From Desulfosporosinus sp. UBA5188 (lineage in GTDB: Bacteria; Bacillota; Desulfitobacteriia; Desulfitobacteriales; Desulfitobacteriaceae): DNA of 22,206 nucleotides. Made by a program: the position numbers and the translations under genes. Below the pieces are notes generated by a model. It was not told the origin of the DNA and ran no database searches. It saw nothing but the letters and a program-made list of their open reading frames with translations. Where the stretch lies: NCBI GenBank assembly GCA_002413075.1, contig DHWG01000094.1:1-22206 (forward strand). Direction: 5' to 3'. Every line of letters begins with the position of its first letter. The stretch's first letter is position 1. Below are positions 1 to 6,687 of the stretch, piece by piece.

Positions 1-161
1 AAATTAGTATAATTTATAGTAACAATATAAAATTGTAATATAACAATATATTTAAACAATTTATAAATTCATACAAACACTTCATTGGATTCCATTAAAA
101 CTCTTTCAGAAAGTGCATGAAGAGTCATTATAAGTAATAAATGGAGAAGGTGCTATGAACT

Positions 162-425
162 ATGGAAGCGCGAAATATGTACATAAAGAAGCTTGAAGAC
201 GATCTAATAGAATATGATGCAAGATTGGTTGAAATGAAAGCACGAGTTACTGAAATCCAGGATGATTTGAAGGAGGAATATCTTTCACAAGTTGAAAATC
301 TAGAGAATATGAGGAATATGTTTGCCAAGAAATATGGTGGAAAACTTAAGAAATCAAGCGGAGATGCATGGGAGGATTTAAAAGCCGCGGCTGAAGAAGC
401 CTGGAGTGAACTTGAATTCTATTAG
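162..425 (+). CDS. Small coiled-coil protein, sll1863-like stress-protein type
   Basis: An 87-residue, highly charged, probably all-helical soluble protein with no signal peptide or membrane segment. Residues 1-60 show heptad-like spacing of Leu, Ile, Val and Met between Lys/Glu/Asp, as in a coiled coil. The C-terminal stretch DAWEDLKAAAEEAWSEL (about residues 68-84) resembles the tail of small coiled-coil proteins annotated as sll1863-family stress response proteins; that assignment comes from memory of the family and was not tested. The start is placed at 162, behind GGAGAAGG at 143-150; an ATG at 155 is in another frame. The next gene follows after 47 bases and is probably co-transcribed. 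No link to flagella is visible. Confidence 0.6.
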   Translation: MEARNMYIKKLEDDLIEYDARLVEMKARVTEIQDDLKEEYLSQVENLENMRNMFAKKYGGKLKKSSGDAWEDLKAAAEEAWSELEFY

Positions 426-472
426 TAAAAAGATTACAGAGTCTATAGGATTTCTAAAGGAGGCAGTATTCC

Positions 473-739
473 ATGGCTAAAGTTATCTTGGAAACTTCGA
501 TGGAAACTAGTATGACCCCTAACTTGAACATTAGCACCGATAAAATTGTACAAGCTATTGCTGATCCTATTGAGACGTTCATGGTGGACCAGAACCAGTT
601 AGAGCGAATTTGCACGAAGACAGACCATCAATTAAAAGCCATCATGGAAGCTCACTTGGAAGATCAGGCTCATCATTATACGAATAAACGACAAAGGTAT
701 GACAGGCGTAAGAAGGCTAGTCTAAGACGGCTAGTCTAG
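473..739 (+). CDS. Hypothetical protein, 88 aa
   Basis: I do not recognise this protein. It starts at ATG 473 behind a strong AAAGGAGG site (about 457-464), which supports real translation. It is predicted soluble. The middle is acidic to neutral, with a His-rich patch (EDQAHHYTNKRQRYDRRKK, about residues 63-81), and the C-terminus is very basic, which could suggest nucleic-acid or surface binding but proves nothing. The last codons lie in a 10-bp direct repeat, GGCTAGTCTA at 715-724 and 729-738, so the C-terminal end may have been changed by a small duplication. It probably forms a two-gene unit with the upstream coiled-coil gene. Confidence 0.5.
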   Translation: MAKVILETSMETSMTPNLNISTDKIVQAIADPIETFMVDQNQLERICTKTDHQLKAIMEAHLEDQAHHYTNKRQRYDRRKKASLRRLV

Positions 740-1037
740 AAACGGTTTAATGTGAATTATCCATGAAAGAACCAGTTTCCAAATTTTTTATTTTTGGTAT
801 GAGTATACATCGGATAGTGAAAACTAAAGACATATAAAAGGCATCGAGGTCACTTATAAGCCATTTTTGGAGGGATGGTAATATAAGGATCCTAAGAAAA
901 CTTCAAAATATAGAAAGTTGCAACAATTACTTGAATAAGATATGATAACTTAAAGTATAAGACTCAACTGAAGAGCGTTTCCACATGGCCACTCAATATC
1001 TTTTTGGAGTCATCAAGACAAGAAAAAGGAGCGTGTG
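740..1037. other. Intergenic stretch without a recognisable gene
   Basis: About 300 AT-rich bases between two small genes. No open frame of useful length carries a ribosome site: a GGAGG near 869 is followed only by a three-codon frame. I see no clear terminator or promoter. It presumably carries the promoter of the 62-residue gene that follows. Confidence 0.4.
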
Positions 1038-1041
1038 ATGG

Positions 1042-1230
1042 ATGCAATTAAAGGACTTAGGGCGCGGCGCGAGGATTGAGTTATCTAAAATGGCGAAACT
1101 ACTCGGAATGAAGTTTATCGGTTATAATCCAAAGGCCCAGCAGATATCGTTGGAAGTTGAGGGCAAAGGGGTTACTTATCCACTGGATGAATTCATTCAA
1201 CACTATGAAAAAGTATGTCCGACACTTTAA
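1042..1230 (+). CDS. Hypothetical protein, 62 aa
   Basis: A short unrecognised protein with a basic N-terminal half (RGARIELSKMAKLLGMKFIGYNPKAQQ) and an amphipathic C-terminal half ending FIQHYEKVCPTL. It has one Cys and no signal or membrane segment. An AAAAAGGAG site at 1023-1031 lies 10 bases before ATG 1042, but also 6 bases before an out-of-frame ATG at 1038 that opens only a 13-codon frame (1038-1079). The longer frame is preferred for its length and protein-like composition, but which ATG is used is uncertain. A good terminator follows about 50 bases after the stop, so this looks like the end of a transcription unit. Confidence 0.45.
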   Translation: MQLKDLGRGARIELSKMAKLLGMKFIGYNPKAQQISLEVEGKGVTYPLDEFIQHYEKVCPTL

Positions 1231-1281
1231 CAAAGACTGACTTAATCTGAACGCAGGCTAATCTAGAATCGCATAATTTAT

Positions 1282-1315
1282 AGATCTCTCACTCATAGTA
1301 GTGGGAGATCTTTTT
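1282..1315 (+). terminator. Rho-independent terminator
   Basis: The arms AGATCTCTCACT (1282-1293) and AGTGGGAGATCT (1300-1311) form a 12-bp stem with one G-U pair and a 6-base loop, followed by TTTTT at 1311-1315. It closes the small plus-strand genes on the left. Confidence 0.85.
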
Positions 1316-1350
1316 GGTTTGTTTTCGCCATCATGGCTCCCATTAATAAT

Positions 1351-1462
1351 GTAGGGGCACGATGCATCGTGCCCCCTTGCGTAATACCCCCTTGCGTCGT
1401 ACCATTCGTTGTATAAATTGGGTCATTTGTGACCACGAGGGCACGAGGCATCGTGCCCCTAC
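1351..1462. repeat. REP/BIME-like palindromic repeat pair
   Basis: Two inverted copies of a palindromic unit flank about 60 bases. The first contains a perfect 22-bp palindrome, GGGGCACGATG (1354-1364) joined directly to CATCGTGCCCC (1365-1375). The second is GGGCACGA-GGCA-TCGTGCCC (1439-1458) and reads outwards to CCCCTAC at 1456-1462, mirroring GTAGGGG at 1351-1357. A small hairpin, GGTCA/TGACC (1421-1425, 1430-1434), lies between them. Units of the type GTAGGGGC...GCCC are known as dispersed REP-like repeats in many bacteria. The element begins 1 base after the cheR stop codon and may also form the 3' end of the cheR mRNA. Confidence 0.75.
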
Positions 1463-1463
1463 G

Positions 1464-2285
1464 CTATTGTTTCTGATAAAAGAAAGAGGAGATCGATTTA
1501 AGCCCTAGTTGATTCATCCCGAAGAGATGTTCTGTGCTACCGGTGAAGAGGATGCCACCGGGGCGTAAGGCGTCCACAAACTTTTTGTAGAGGATTTCTT
1601 TCGCTTCATCCGTAAAATAAATCACAACATTACGGCATGCGATGAAATCATAGCTGGCTTGGAAACGATCGGTTAGCAAATTCTGACTTTGAAAGGTTAC
1701 TTGCCGTTTAACCGGATCGTTGATTTTATAGCCGGCGTCTATGGACTTAAAATGCTTTTGTAGGACTTCTGGTGGCGTGCTGGCAAAATCATTGAGTTTA
1801 TAGAGACCGTCATTGGCTTGTTTTAGGACGTTAACATCAATATCGGAACCCAAGACGGAAAACTTCGCCGTTGGAAAATAGTCCATCATGGTCATGGCTA
1901 ACGAATAAGGCTCTTGTCCGCCGGAACATCCGGCACTCCAGAGCTTCAAAGGGGTTTTATTCTGAAGGAGTAGGGGCAGCATTGTTTCCCGCAGCGTTTT
2001 CCACTGGTTGGCATCTCGAAAGAATTGAGAAACGTTAATGGTCAAATGTTTGAAGAAGGCGTCATACAAGATGGAGTCGACTCCTAAGGCTTGGAGAAAC
2101 TCTGGATAGGTGGGGTGACTGTGGGAATTCATAAAACTTAGGATTCGTCGTTGCATTTGATTTTGCTTATAAAACTTCAGATCGAGACCACTCTTGGGGT
2201 GGAACGCCTTAACAAAGTCTTCGTAGGTATTTAGCATGGGTGCGTAGGCCAAAGGAGTGACACCTTCTTTCTGTAAAGAAAACAT
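1464..2285 (-). CDS. cheR: CheR chemotaxis receptor methyltransferase
   Basis: Uses S-adenosylmethionine to methylate glutamates on chemoreceptors; works against CheB for adaptation. At 273 residues it has the normal CheR length. Visible marks are the N-terminal helical domain with QNQMQRRI (41-48), NVSQFFR (84-90; the family usually has Thr where Ser stands), the SAM loop WSAGCSGGQEPYSLA (116-130), acidic SDID (147-150) after the next strand, CRNVVIYF (217-224) and RPGGILFTGSTE (241-252). It lies 68 bases downstream of yaaR on the same strand and may share its transcript. The start is uncertain: the ATG at 2285 lacks a clear Shine-Dalgarno, an in-frame TAG lies 11 codons upstream, and Met17 is an alternative start. 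The gene sits apart from cheA-cheW-cheB. Confidence 0.95.
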   Translation of the reverse strand: MFSLQKEGVTPLAYAPMLNTYEDFVKAFHPKSGLDLKFYKQNQMQRRILSFMNSHSHPTYPEFLQALGVDSILYDAFFKHLTINVSQFFRDANQWKTLRETMLPLLLQNKTPLKLWSAGCSGGQEPYSLAMTMMDYFPTAKFSVLGSDIDVNVLKQANDGLYKLNDFASTPPEVLQKHFKSIDAGYKINDPVKRQVTFQSQNLLTDRFQASYDFIACRNVVIYFTDEAKEILYKKFVDALRPGGILFTGSTEHLFGMNQLGLKSISSFFYQKQ

Positions 2286-2353
2286 TAGCGTTAAGATCTC
2301 GGAAATAGAAGATATCTAGGGCTCCTTAGCGAATAGCTTAAAGGTATCATATT

Positions 2354-2791
2354 TTACGCGAGAAGGTCGACGATCAGGCCTCGGATTTCATCGATCTTGG
2401 TGAGGACTTCAAGGGGTTTGGCTTGCTGATCCAGGAGTTGTTTCCCGAGTTCATCTAACGCGTGATCTATTTTAGCGATTCTCGCCATGACCTTAGGTCT
2501 GCCTTGCGAGTCCCAAGACGACTCATCCTGCATTTTGCGGCTTTGTCCAAAGGTGGAACGAAGAAACGATTTAACCATATCGCGGAAATCTTTCAGATCA
2601 CGGAGCGAGAGGGTTTCAGATAATTTCTTTCCCTGCGTTCCAAGGCGTTGCAGGAAAGATTGGAGCTCAATTCGCTGGATTTTCTGGGTTTGAGATAAGA
2701 TACCACTAAACTCACTGCTTCGATCTAGTGAGCTTTGAGAATCGAGATTGGGAGTTGGACTTTTATGTGGGGCATCGATACGTATAGACAT
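2354..2791 (-). CDS. yaaR: YaaR family protein (DUF327)
   Basis: A small cytoplasmic helical protein of the DUF327 family, whose function is not established. Recognition rests on length (145 residues) and family-like segments: FLRSTFGQSRK, then RIAKIDHALDELGKQLL, then the end VLTKIDEIRGLIVDLLA. The N-terminal 35 residues are Ser/Pro-rich and probably disordered. Two ATGs are in frame. The AGAGGAG site at 2799-2805 lies only 1 base from the ATG at 2797 but 7 bases from that at 2791, so the start is placed at 2791 (MSIRIDAPHK). Its presence beside cheR and motAB fits the frequent placing of this family near motility genes. Only about 27 bases separate it from the divergent peptidase gene. Confidence 0.85.
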   Translation of the reverse strand: MSIRIDAPHKSPTPNLDSQSSLDRSSEFSGILSQTQKIQRIELQSFLQRLGTQGKKLSETLSLRDLKDFRDMVKSFLRSTFGQSRKMQDESSWDSQGRPKVMARIAKIDHALDELGKQLLDQQAKPLEVLTKIDEIRGLIVDLLA

Positions 2792-2818
2792 AGTCATTCT
2801 CCTCTTAGAAAGGTTTAG

Positions 2819-3853
2819 ATGCAGACGCGCAGAGTGTTTTTGAAAGCCTTGCTGGGCCTTGGTGCGATTGCCTTACCTTGGAGTCTTGTACCCACTCGTT
2901 TTGGAGAGACTCTAAAGACGGAGTTAGGACTGCCACCGGTAAAATTGTTGCGGTCGGCAAGAATTAATAATAAGAAGACCCTTAGTGAGGAAAGCTTGAG
3001 TCGTACGGCTATGGACGATATCGTGGCTTTAACGGGTTCTGAAATGCAAGGTCGTAAAGCAGGATCTGTCGGAGAAATTAGAGCGTCAGAGTATTTGTCG
3101 ACGCAGTTACGCATGCTTGGATTAAAGCCAATGGGTGACCATGGAACAGGGTATACCCAGGTGTTTACGATTCCTCCTGTTTTAGAAAGTAGGGTTAATG
3201 GCCGATTGACCTTTAAAGCTGGGGAAACCTATCAATTGCGAACCCCGAGTGTCAATCTCTTAGGGGCGCTGATGGGAGAAAAAACGGAGGAGATCATCCT
3301 TCTATCGGCGCATTACGATCATTTGGGGATTTTTGAAGGACAAGTCTACAATGGAGCCAATGATAACGCTTCTGGCGTTGGTTGCGTTTTAGAGGTTATG
3401 CGGCGGATACTTCGTGAAGGCACTACGCCAAAACGTACGATTGTCCTAGCCTTCTGGAGTGCCGAAGAGATGGGCTTTGTGGGATCGCAGGCCTTTGTCG
3501 GCGCTGCCACGTTTCCCCTGAACCAGGTCAAGGCAGTCTTGAACGCTGATACGGTAGGAAATGGAATCATTGGAGAGTTTGCGCTTTGGTCGTATGGGGA
3601 TAACATAGCTTTTAAGGCGATTCGTCAAGCCTCAACCGAAGCGGGGGCAAGTGCCCAACTAACACCGCAAGCAACTCATAACAGCGATAACATCAGTTTC
3701 TCTTCTGCGGGTATACCGGCGGTGACCCTCATGACACGGGAATGGCTCTACAAAAGCCATACAGTGGAGGATGATATCACTTTGGTGAAGCCTGAACAGA
3801 TTAAATTAGCCGCTGAGATTTTGTATCGTGCCGTCCGAATCTTGGCCTTTTAA
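2819..3853 (+). CDS. Tat-exported M28 family metallopeptidase
   Basis: A secreted zinc aminopeptidase-like enzyme of 344 residues. The N-terminus TRRVFLKALLGLGAIALP is a textbook twin-arginine signal (S/T-R-R-x-F-L-K plus a hydrophobic core, residues 3-20), so the protein is probably folded and metal-loaded before export. The five M28 metal and catalytic positions are all present: H165 and D167 (SAHYDHLG), D182 (NGANDNASG), E216/E217 (WSAEEMG), D244 (LNADTVG) and H314 (KSHTVEDD). The substrate cannot be told. The start follows AGAAAGG at 2807-2813. It is the only plus-strand gene among minus-strand motility genes, 4 bases from the motB stop and back-to-back with yaaR, so its promoter must lie inside yaaR. 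Confidence 0.92.
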   Translation: MQTRRVFLKALLGLGAIALPWSLVPTRFGETLKTELGLPPVKLLRSARINNKKTLSEESLSRTAMDDIVALTGSEMQGRKAGSVGEIRASEYLSTQLRMLGLKPMGDHGTGYTQVFTIPPVLESRVNGRLTFKAGETYQLRTPSVNLLGALMGEKTEEIILLSAHYDHLGIFEGQVYNGANDNASGVGCVLEVMRRILREGTTPKRTIVLAFWSAEEMGFVGSQAFVGAATFPLNQVKAVLNADTVGNGIIGEFALWSYGDNIAFKAIRQASTEAGASAQLTPQATHNSDNISFSSAGIPAVTLMTREWLYKSHTVEDDITLVKPEQIKLAAEILYRAVRILAF

Positions 3854-3857
3854 AGGG

Positions 3858-4718
3858 TTACCTTATAGCAGGAGCAACAGGGACGGTACCGGGAGCTTGA
3901 TTACTGGGCTCTGTGAGGTCATATTTGGTGCGCAAGATGAGCAGATCAATCCGGCGGTTTTTACCACGCCCGGCCTCAGTATCATTGGAGGAAACTGGGC
4001 GAAACTCTCCATAACCGGCTGCGGAGAGCCGGTCGGGGGTGATCCCATCATGCTGTAAGATATGCACTACGTTGATTGAGCGAAGCACTGATAGTTCCCA
4101 ATTACTTGGAAACTTTGCGGTGTTAATAGGAATATTGTCAGTATGGCCCTCAACCTTGATTTGATTAGGTGCTGCTGCGAGAACCGTCGATACTTTTTCG
4201 AGAATATCTCGTGCTCGAGTCGTTATGTCGGCTGACCCGCTTTCGAAGAGCAAGGTTTCCTGGATGCTGACGACGAGACCACGTTCTTCGACCGTCGTTA
4301 TCAAAGTCAATTGGATCCCGTTGTCCGCCGCAAACTTATCAATTTTAGCCTTGATTGCGTCAATACTGGTCTTTTCCGTGGCTACAGTAACCGCGTTGGG
4401 GGTTGCGTCAGAGGAGGTAGGGGAGGTATTGTTGGGATCGGTTCCTTTACCAGGCACAGTCGTTTTAGACGAAGGGGTCCCCGTATTAAAGAGTGAGGGA
4501 CCCACTGGACTGGCTGCCAACTCGATTTTTGCCGGTGTGCCTCCGCCGAGGGCCTTGCTCAGGGACTCAGCAACAGCAGCAAACTTTTGGGCATCGACTT
4601 TACTCATCGAATAAAGAACCACAAAAAAGATCATTAATAGCGTGATTAGATCAGAATAAGTGAGAAGCCAACGCTCGCCATTTTCTTTTTCCGGTTCATG
4701 TTCACGTTTTCTACTCAT
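3858..4718 (-). CDS. motB: MotB flagellar stator protein
   Basis: The wall-anchored half of the proton (or sodium) channel that drives the motor. A short charged cytoplasmic tail (1-16) precedes one membrane helix (about 17-37), which contains Asp23 in YSDLIT, the ion-carrying aspartate of the family. A Ser/Thr/Pro-rich linker (about 60-120) leads to the OmpA-like peptidoglycan-binding domain, with the motifs VEGHTDNIP (189-197), NWELSVLRS (206-214) and GRGKNRRIDL (250-259). At 286 residues it is of normal length. Its ATG overlaps the motA stop by 4 bases (ATGA, 4715-4718), typical of coupled synthesis in a 1:2 complex. It converges with the M28 gene with only 4 bases between stops and no terminator visible. 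Confidence 0.97.
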   Translation of the reverse strand: MSRKREHEPEKENGERWLLTYSDLITLLMIFFVVLYSMSKVDAQKFAAVAESLSKALGGGTPAKIELAASPVGPSLFNTGTPSSKTTVPGKGTDPNNTSPTSSDATPNAVTVATEKTSIDAIKAKIDKFAADNGIQLTLITTVEERGLVVSIQETLLFESGSADITTRARDILEKVSTVLAAAPNQIKVEGHTDNIPINTAKFPSNWELSVLRSINVVHILQHDGITPDRLSAAGYGEFRPVSSNDTEAGRGKNRRIDLLILRTKYDLTEPSNQAPGTVPVAPAIR

Positions 4719-5536
4719 AGACTTTCACTGACAACAGCATTGCCGAGTGAAGGCGCTGTTTCCCCGTCTGAAATATTTTCCTCAGAAGGAAGCAAAGAGC
4801 CAACGTGAGTTTTTAGTTTTTCTTTCAAGATAGAGGGATTCTCACCCGCCTGAATCGACAGAATACCATCCAAAACCATCTCCATGGCAGATACTTCTGA
4901 CTTGTCCTTCATTTTGAGCTTTGTGGCAATGGGAAGCCATAAAAGGTTCGCAGAGGCGACCCCATAAAGGGTAGCAATAAAGGCAGCGGCGATGGAATGC
5001 GAGAGGGCTTCTGGATCCGAAAGGTTACCCAATACCATGACAAGTCCCATCACTGTCCCGATAATTCCCAAGGTTGGACTATAGCCCCCAGCCGCTTCAA
5101 ACACCGCGATGCCAATCTTATGGCGTTTTTCTAGGACGGCGATATTCGATTCCAAGATCTCCTGGGTAATTTCTGGATCCGTGCCATCAATGACAAGTTG
5201 CATGCCTTGGCGAGTAAAGCGATCTGTGACGGTTTCAAGTTCTTGTTCAAGACTGAGTAAGCCTTCACGACGTGCTTTTTCAGCAAAGCGCACCAGTGTC
5301 TCGTAAGCCTCGAGGTTGCCAAAAGACTGGGAGGTAAACGCAATTTTTAACCATTTAGGAAGGTGTTTAAGGTCAGAGAGGGGGAAACTGGTTAAGATAG
5401 CCCCTGCGGTTCCGCCAAAAACGATAATGGCTGCGGATAATCCGCCCAGTGAACCGACGCTTCCTCCTTCCAACAAATACCCAATGACCAAGGAGCCAAA
5501 TCCAGCTAAGATGCCAAGTATCGTTGATAAATCCAT
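4715..5536 (-). CDS. motA: MotA flagellar stator protein
   Basis: The membrane subunit of the stator, exchanging force with the rotor protein FliG. The 273 residues hold four expected membrane helices (about 3-22, 31-50, 148-170 and 180-203). The cytoplasmic loop contains ARREGLLSLEQELE (88-101), matching the conserved Arg and Glu region that contacts FliG. The conserved proline region reads GGYSPTLGIIGTVMGLV (150-166), with a second proline in LLWLPIA (198-204). The ATG at 5536 has no Shine-Dalgarno close by; AAGGAGG lies 62 bases upstream, beyond a hairpin (see leader entry). A sigma-28-like promoter lies at 5691-5718. Confidence 0.97.
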   Translation of the reverse strand: MDLSTILGILAGFGSLVIGYLLEGGSVGSLGGLSAAIIVFGGTAGAILTSFPLSDLKHLPKWLKIAFTSQSFGNLEAYETLVRFAEKARREGLLSLEQELETVTDRFTRQGMQLVIDGTDPEITQEILESNIAVLEKRHKIGIAVFEAAGGYSPTLGIIGTVMGLVMVLGNLSDPEALSHSIAAAFIATLYGVASANLLWLPIATKLKMKDKSEVSAMEMVLDGILSIQAGENPSILKEKLKTHVGSLLPSEENISDGETAPSLGNAVVSESL

Positions 5537-5607
5537 GTTGTGATGGCCGCGCCCTTATACGAGTCGAGATTAAATGCTAAGGTATAAGGGGTGCGACGTA
5601 CCTCCTT
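5537..5607 (-). promoter_or_regulatory. motA leader: hairpin between Shine-Dalgarno and AUG
   Basis: In the minus-strand RNA, AAGGAGG (plus coordinates 5601-5607) is followed by UAC, then a hairpin spanning 5546-5597, then CAUCACAAC and the motA AUG. The stem pairs GUCGC with GCGGC (5593-5597 with 5546-5550, one G-U) and CCCUUAUAC with GUAUAAGGG on the RNA (5582-5590 with 5552-5560), separated by a small internal loop, with a 21-base apical loop. When folded, the ribosome site sits about 12 bases from the AUG; unfolded it is 64 bases away. No other start codon follows the AAGGAGG at usable distance. Function is inferred from the layout only. Confidence 0.55.
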
Positions 5608-5690
5608 GCTTTTCTAATCTAGGATGAATTCAAATGACACATAGACTGTATCAATCAATGGATCGATTAATAATGATCCTGCTTTATTTG

Positions 5691-5718
5691 ATATCGTCAT
5701 CTCTCGCCTTAAACTTTA
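5691..5718 (-). promoter_or_regulatory. Sigma-28-like promoter for motAB
   Basis: Read on the minus strand: TAAA (5718-5715), 16 bases, GACGATAT (5698-5691). The sigma-28/sigma-D consensus is TAAA-N15-GCCGATAT. The transcript would have a leader of about 145 bases before motA. Confidence 0.65.
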
Positions 5719-5835
5719 GCTTTTTAGGCAGATTTATTATAACAGCAAAAGCTAACTGATGGCCGAAAATCTTGCATTTGTCAGAAATTATTCAACTGAA
5801 ATAAAAGGGCCTAGATCAAAAAGTTATTTTTCCGC

Positions 5836-5863
5836 TTCAGTTTTGCGGAGTTATCTCCGATAT
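5836..5863 (+). promoter_or_regulatory. Possible sigma-28 -10 element upstream of flgM
   Basis: TCCGATAT at 5856-5863 matches the sigma-28 -10 element, but 16 bases upstream there is TTCA, a poor -35. Two small hairpins overlap here (CGGAG/CTCCG at 5846-5850 and 5855-5859; CCGC/GCGG around 5832-5848). flgM is sigma-D controlled in B. subtilis, which makes the call plausible but weak. Confidence 0.35.
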
Positions 5864-5897
5864 AGACAGTAAGAATAAATATCATGGGGTGAGCGAT

Positions 5898-6170
5898 ATG
5901 AAAATAGATGGAACATCGATGGCACCAATTGGGAGCGTGCAAGCGTCTAATCGCCTGAATCAAACGCCTAAGAAGACGCTGATTTCTCAAGCAGATCAAG
6001 TAGCCGTTTCGGATAAAGCACAAGTTTATCAAGCCTTACTACAGAAAGTTAAAGAGATCCCTTCAGTGCGGGAAGAACGCGTGCGGAGTCTCTCCGAACA
6101 GATTGAACGCGGAGAATATAAGGTCGATAGTCAAAAGATCGCGGATAAATTATTGGGTCCTGAATCATAA
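5898..6170 (+). CDS. flgM: FlgM anti-sigma-28 factor
   Basis: Binds and silences sigma-28 until the hook is complete, when it is exported, so that late genes turn on. The 90-residue protein has a disordered, Ser/Thr/Gln-rich N-terminal half and the typical C-terminal sigma-binding helices: VSDKAQVYQALLQKVKEIP, then REERVRSLSEQIERGEYKVD, then QKIADKLL. The start is set at ATG 5898, 6 bases after GGGGTG (5886-5891); a GTG at 5889 lies inside that ribosome site and would add only three residues. It opens the flgM-flgN-flgK-flgL unit; the gap to flgN is 31 bases. Confidence 0.95.
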   Translation: MKIDGTSMAPIGSVQASNRLNQTPKKTLISQADQVAVSDKAQVYQALLQKVKEIPSVREERVRSLSEQIERGEYKVDSQKIADKLLGPES

Positions 6171-6201
6171 AATTCACATCCACTCAGAGGGGGTGACTTC
6201 C

Positions 6202-6684
6202 GTGTCAGAAGTACTTCAGAATTTAAATGATAATTTAAAACAACAAGTCACACTTTATGAGGAACTCAACCATCTGGAACGAGAAAAACAAAGAGCCTTA
6301 ATTAAGAACAATCTTCTAGAAATTGAATTAATCACGGCTCGGCAAGAACCCCTGTTACAGGGAGCAAGCCGCTTGGAGAAAGAACGTCTCCTGTGGGCAG
6401 AACACATCGGACGTGACTTCGGTAAAGCACCGGAGGACCTGACCTTGGCGGAACTTGCTGAACACTTCCCCCTGTTAGAGGAAGTTCGTCTTGATCTGGA
6501 CCGGGTGGTTGGACAGTTACAAGAGATTCATGAGCTGAACGCTCAACTTCTGCAGCAGGGCATGAAAGTCGTTGAGTTTACCGTAGGGATGTTAACCCAC
6601 CAGGAAAAAAACGTTTATGCACGTCCTAGCAAGAAAGACAATGAAGGAAACCAAAACCTTCATCTATTGGATCGGAGGATTTAA
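6202..6684 (+). CDS. flgN: FlgN export chaperone for FlgK and FlgL
   Basis: A cytoplasmic helical chaperone that in the family binds the C-termini of the hook-associated proteins FlgK and FlgL and delivers them to the export gate. The 160 residues are almost all helix, with a coiled-coil-like N-terminal half (LNDNLKQQVTLYEELNHL) and a helical centre ending at VVEFTVGMLTHQ; the C-terminal 25 residues are polar, as in the family. The start is GTG 6202, because AGGGGGTGA (6188-6196) lies just upstream. The frame stays open to 6103, but that part overlaps flgM and is not FlgN-like. The stop lies 3 bases before flgK, whose ribosome site is inside flgN. Confidence 0.9.
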   Translation: MSEVLQNLNDNLKQQVTLYEELNHLEREKQRALIKNNLLEIELITARQEPLLQGASRLEKERLLWAEHIGRDFGKAPEDLTLAELAEHFPLLEEVRLDLDRVVGQLQEIHELNAQLLQQGMKVVEFTVGMLTHQEKNVYARPSKKDNEGNQNLHLLDRRI

Positions 6685-6687
6685 GAT

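Noticed and set aside
5537..5700. Cyclic-di-GMP or other known riboswitch in the motA leader
   Set aside because: I looked for the conserved GEMM-type core in the minus-strand leader and did not find it; only the hairpin is supported.
5740..5769. Second sigma-28 site GCCGAAAA upstream of flgM
   Set aside because: The nearest TAAC is 18 bases away and the -10 is imperfect.
6103..6201. Longer N-terminus for FlgN
   Set aside because: It overlaps flgM in another frame, and the ribosome site AGGGGGTGA supports GTG 6202.
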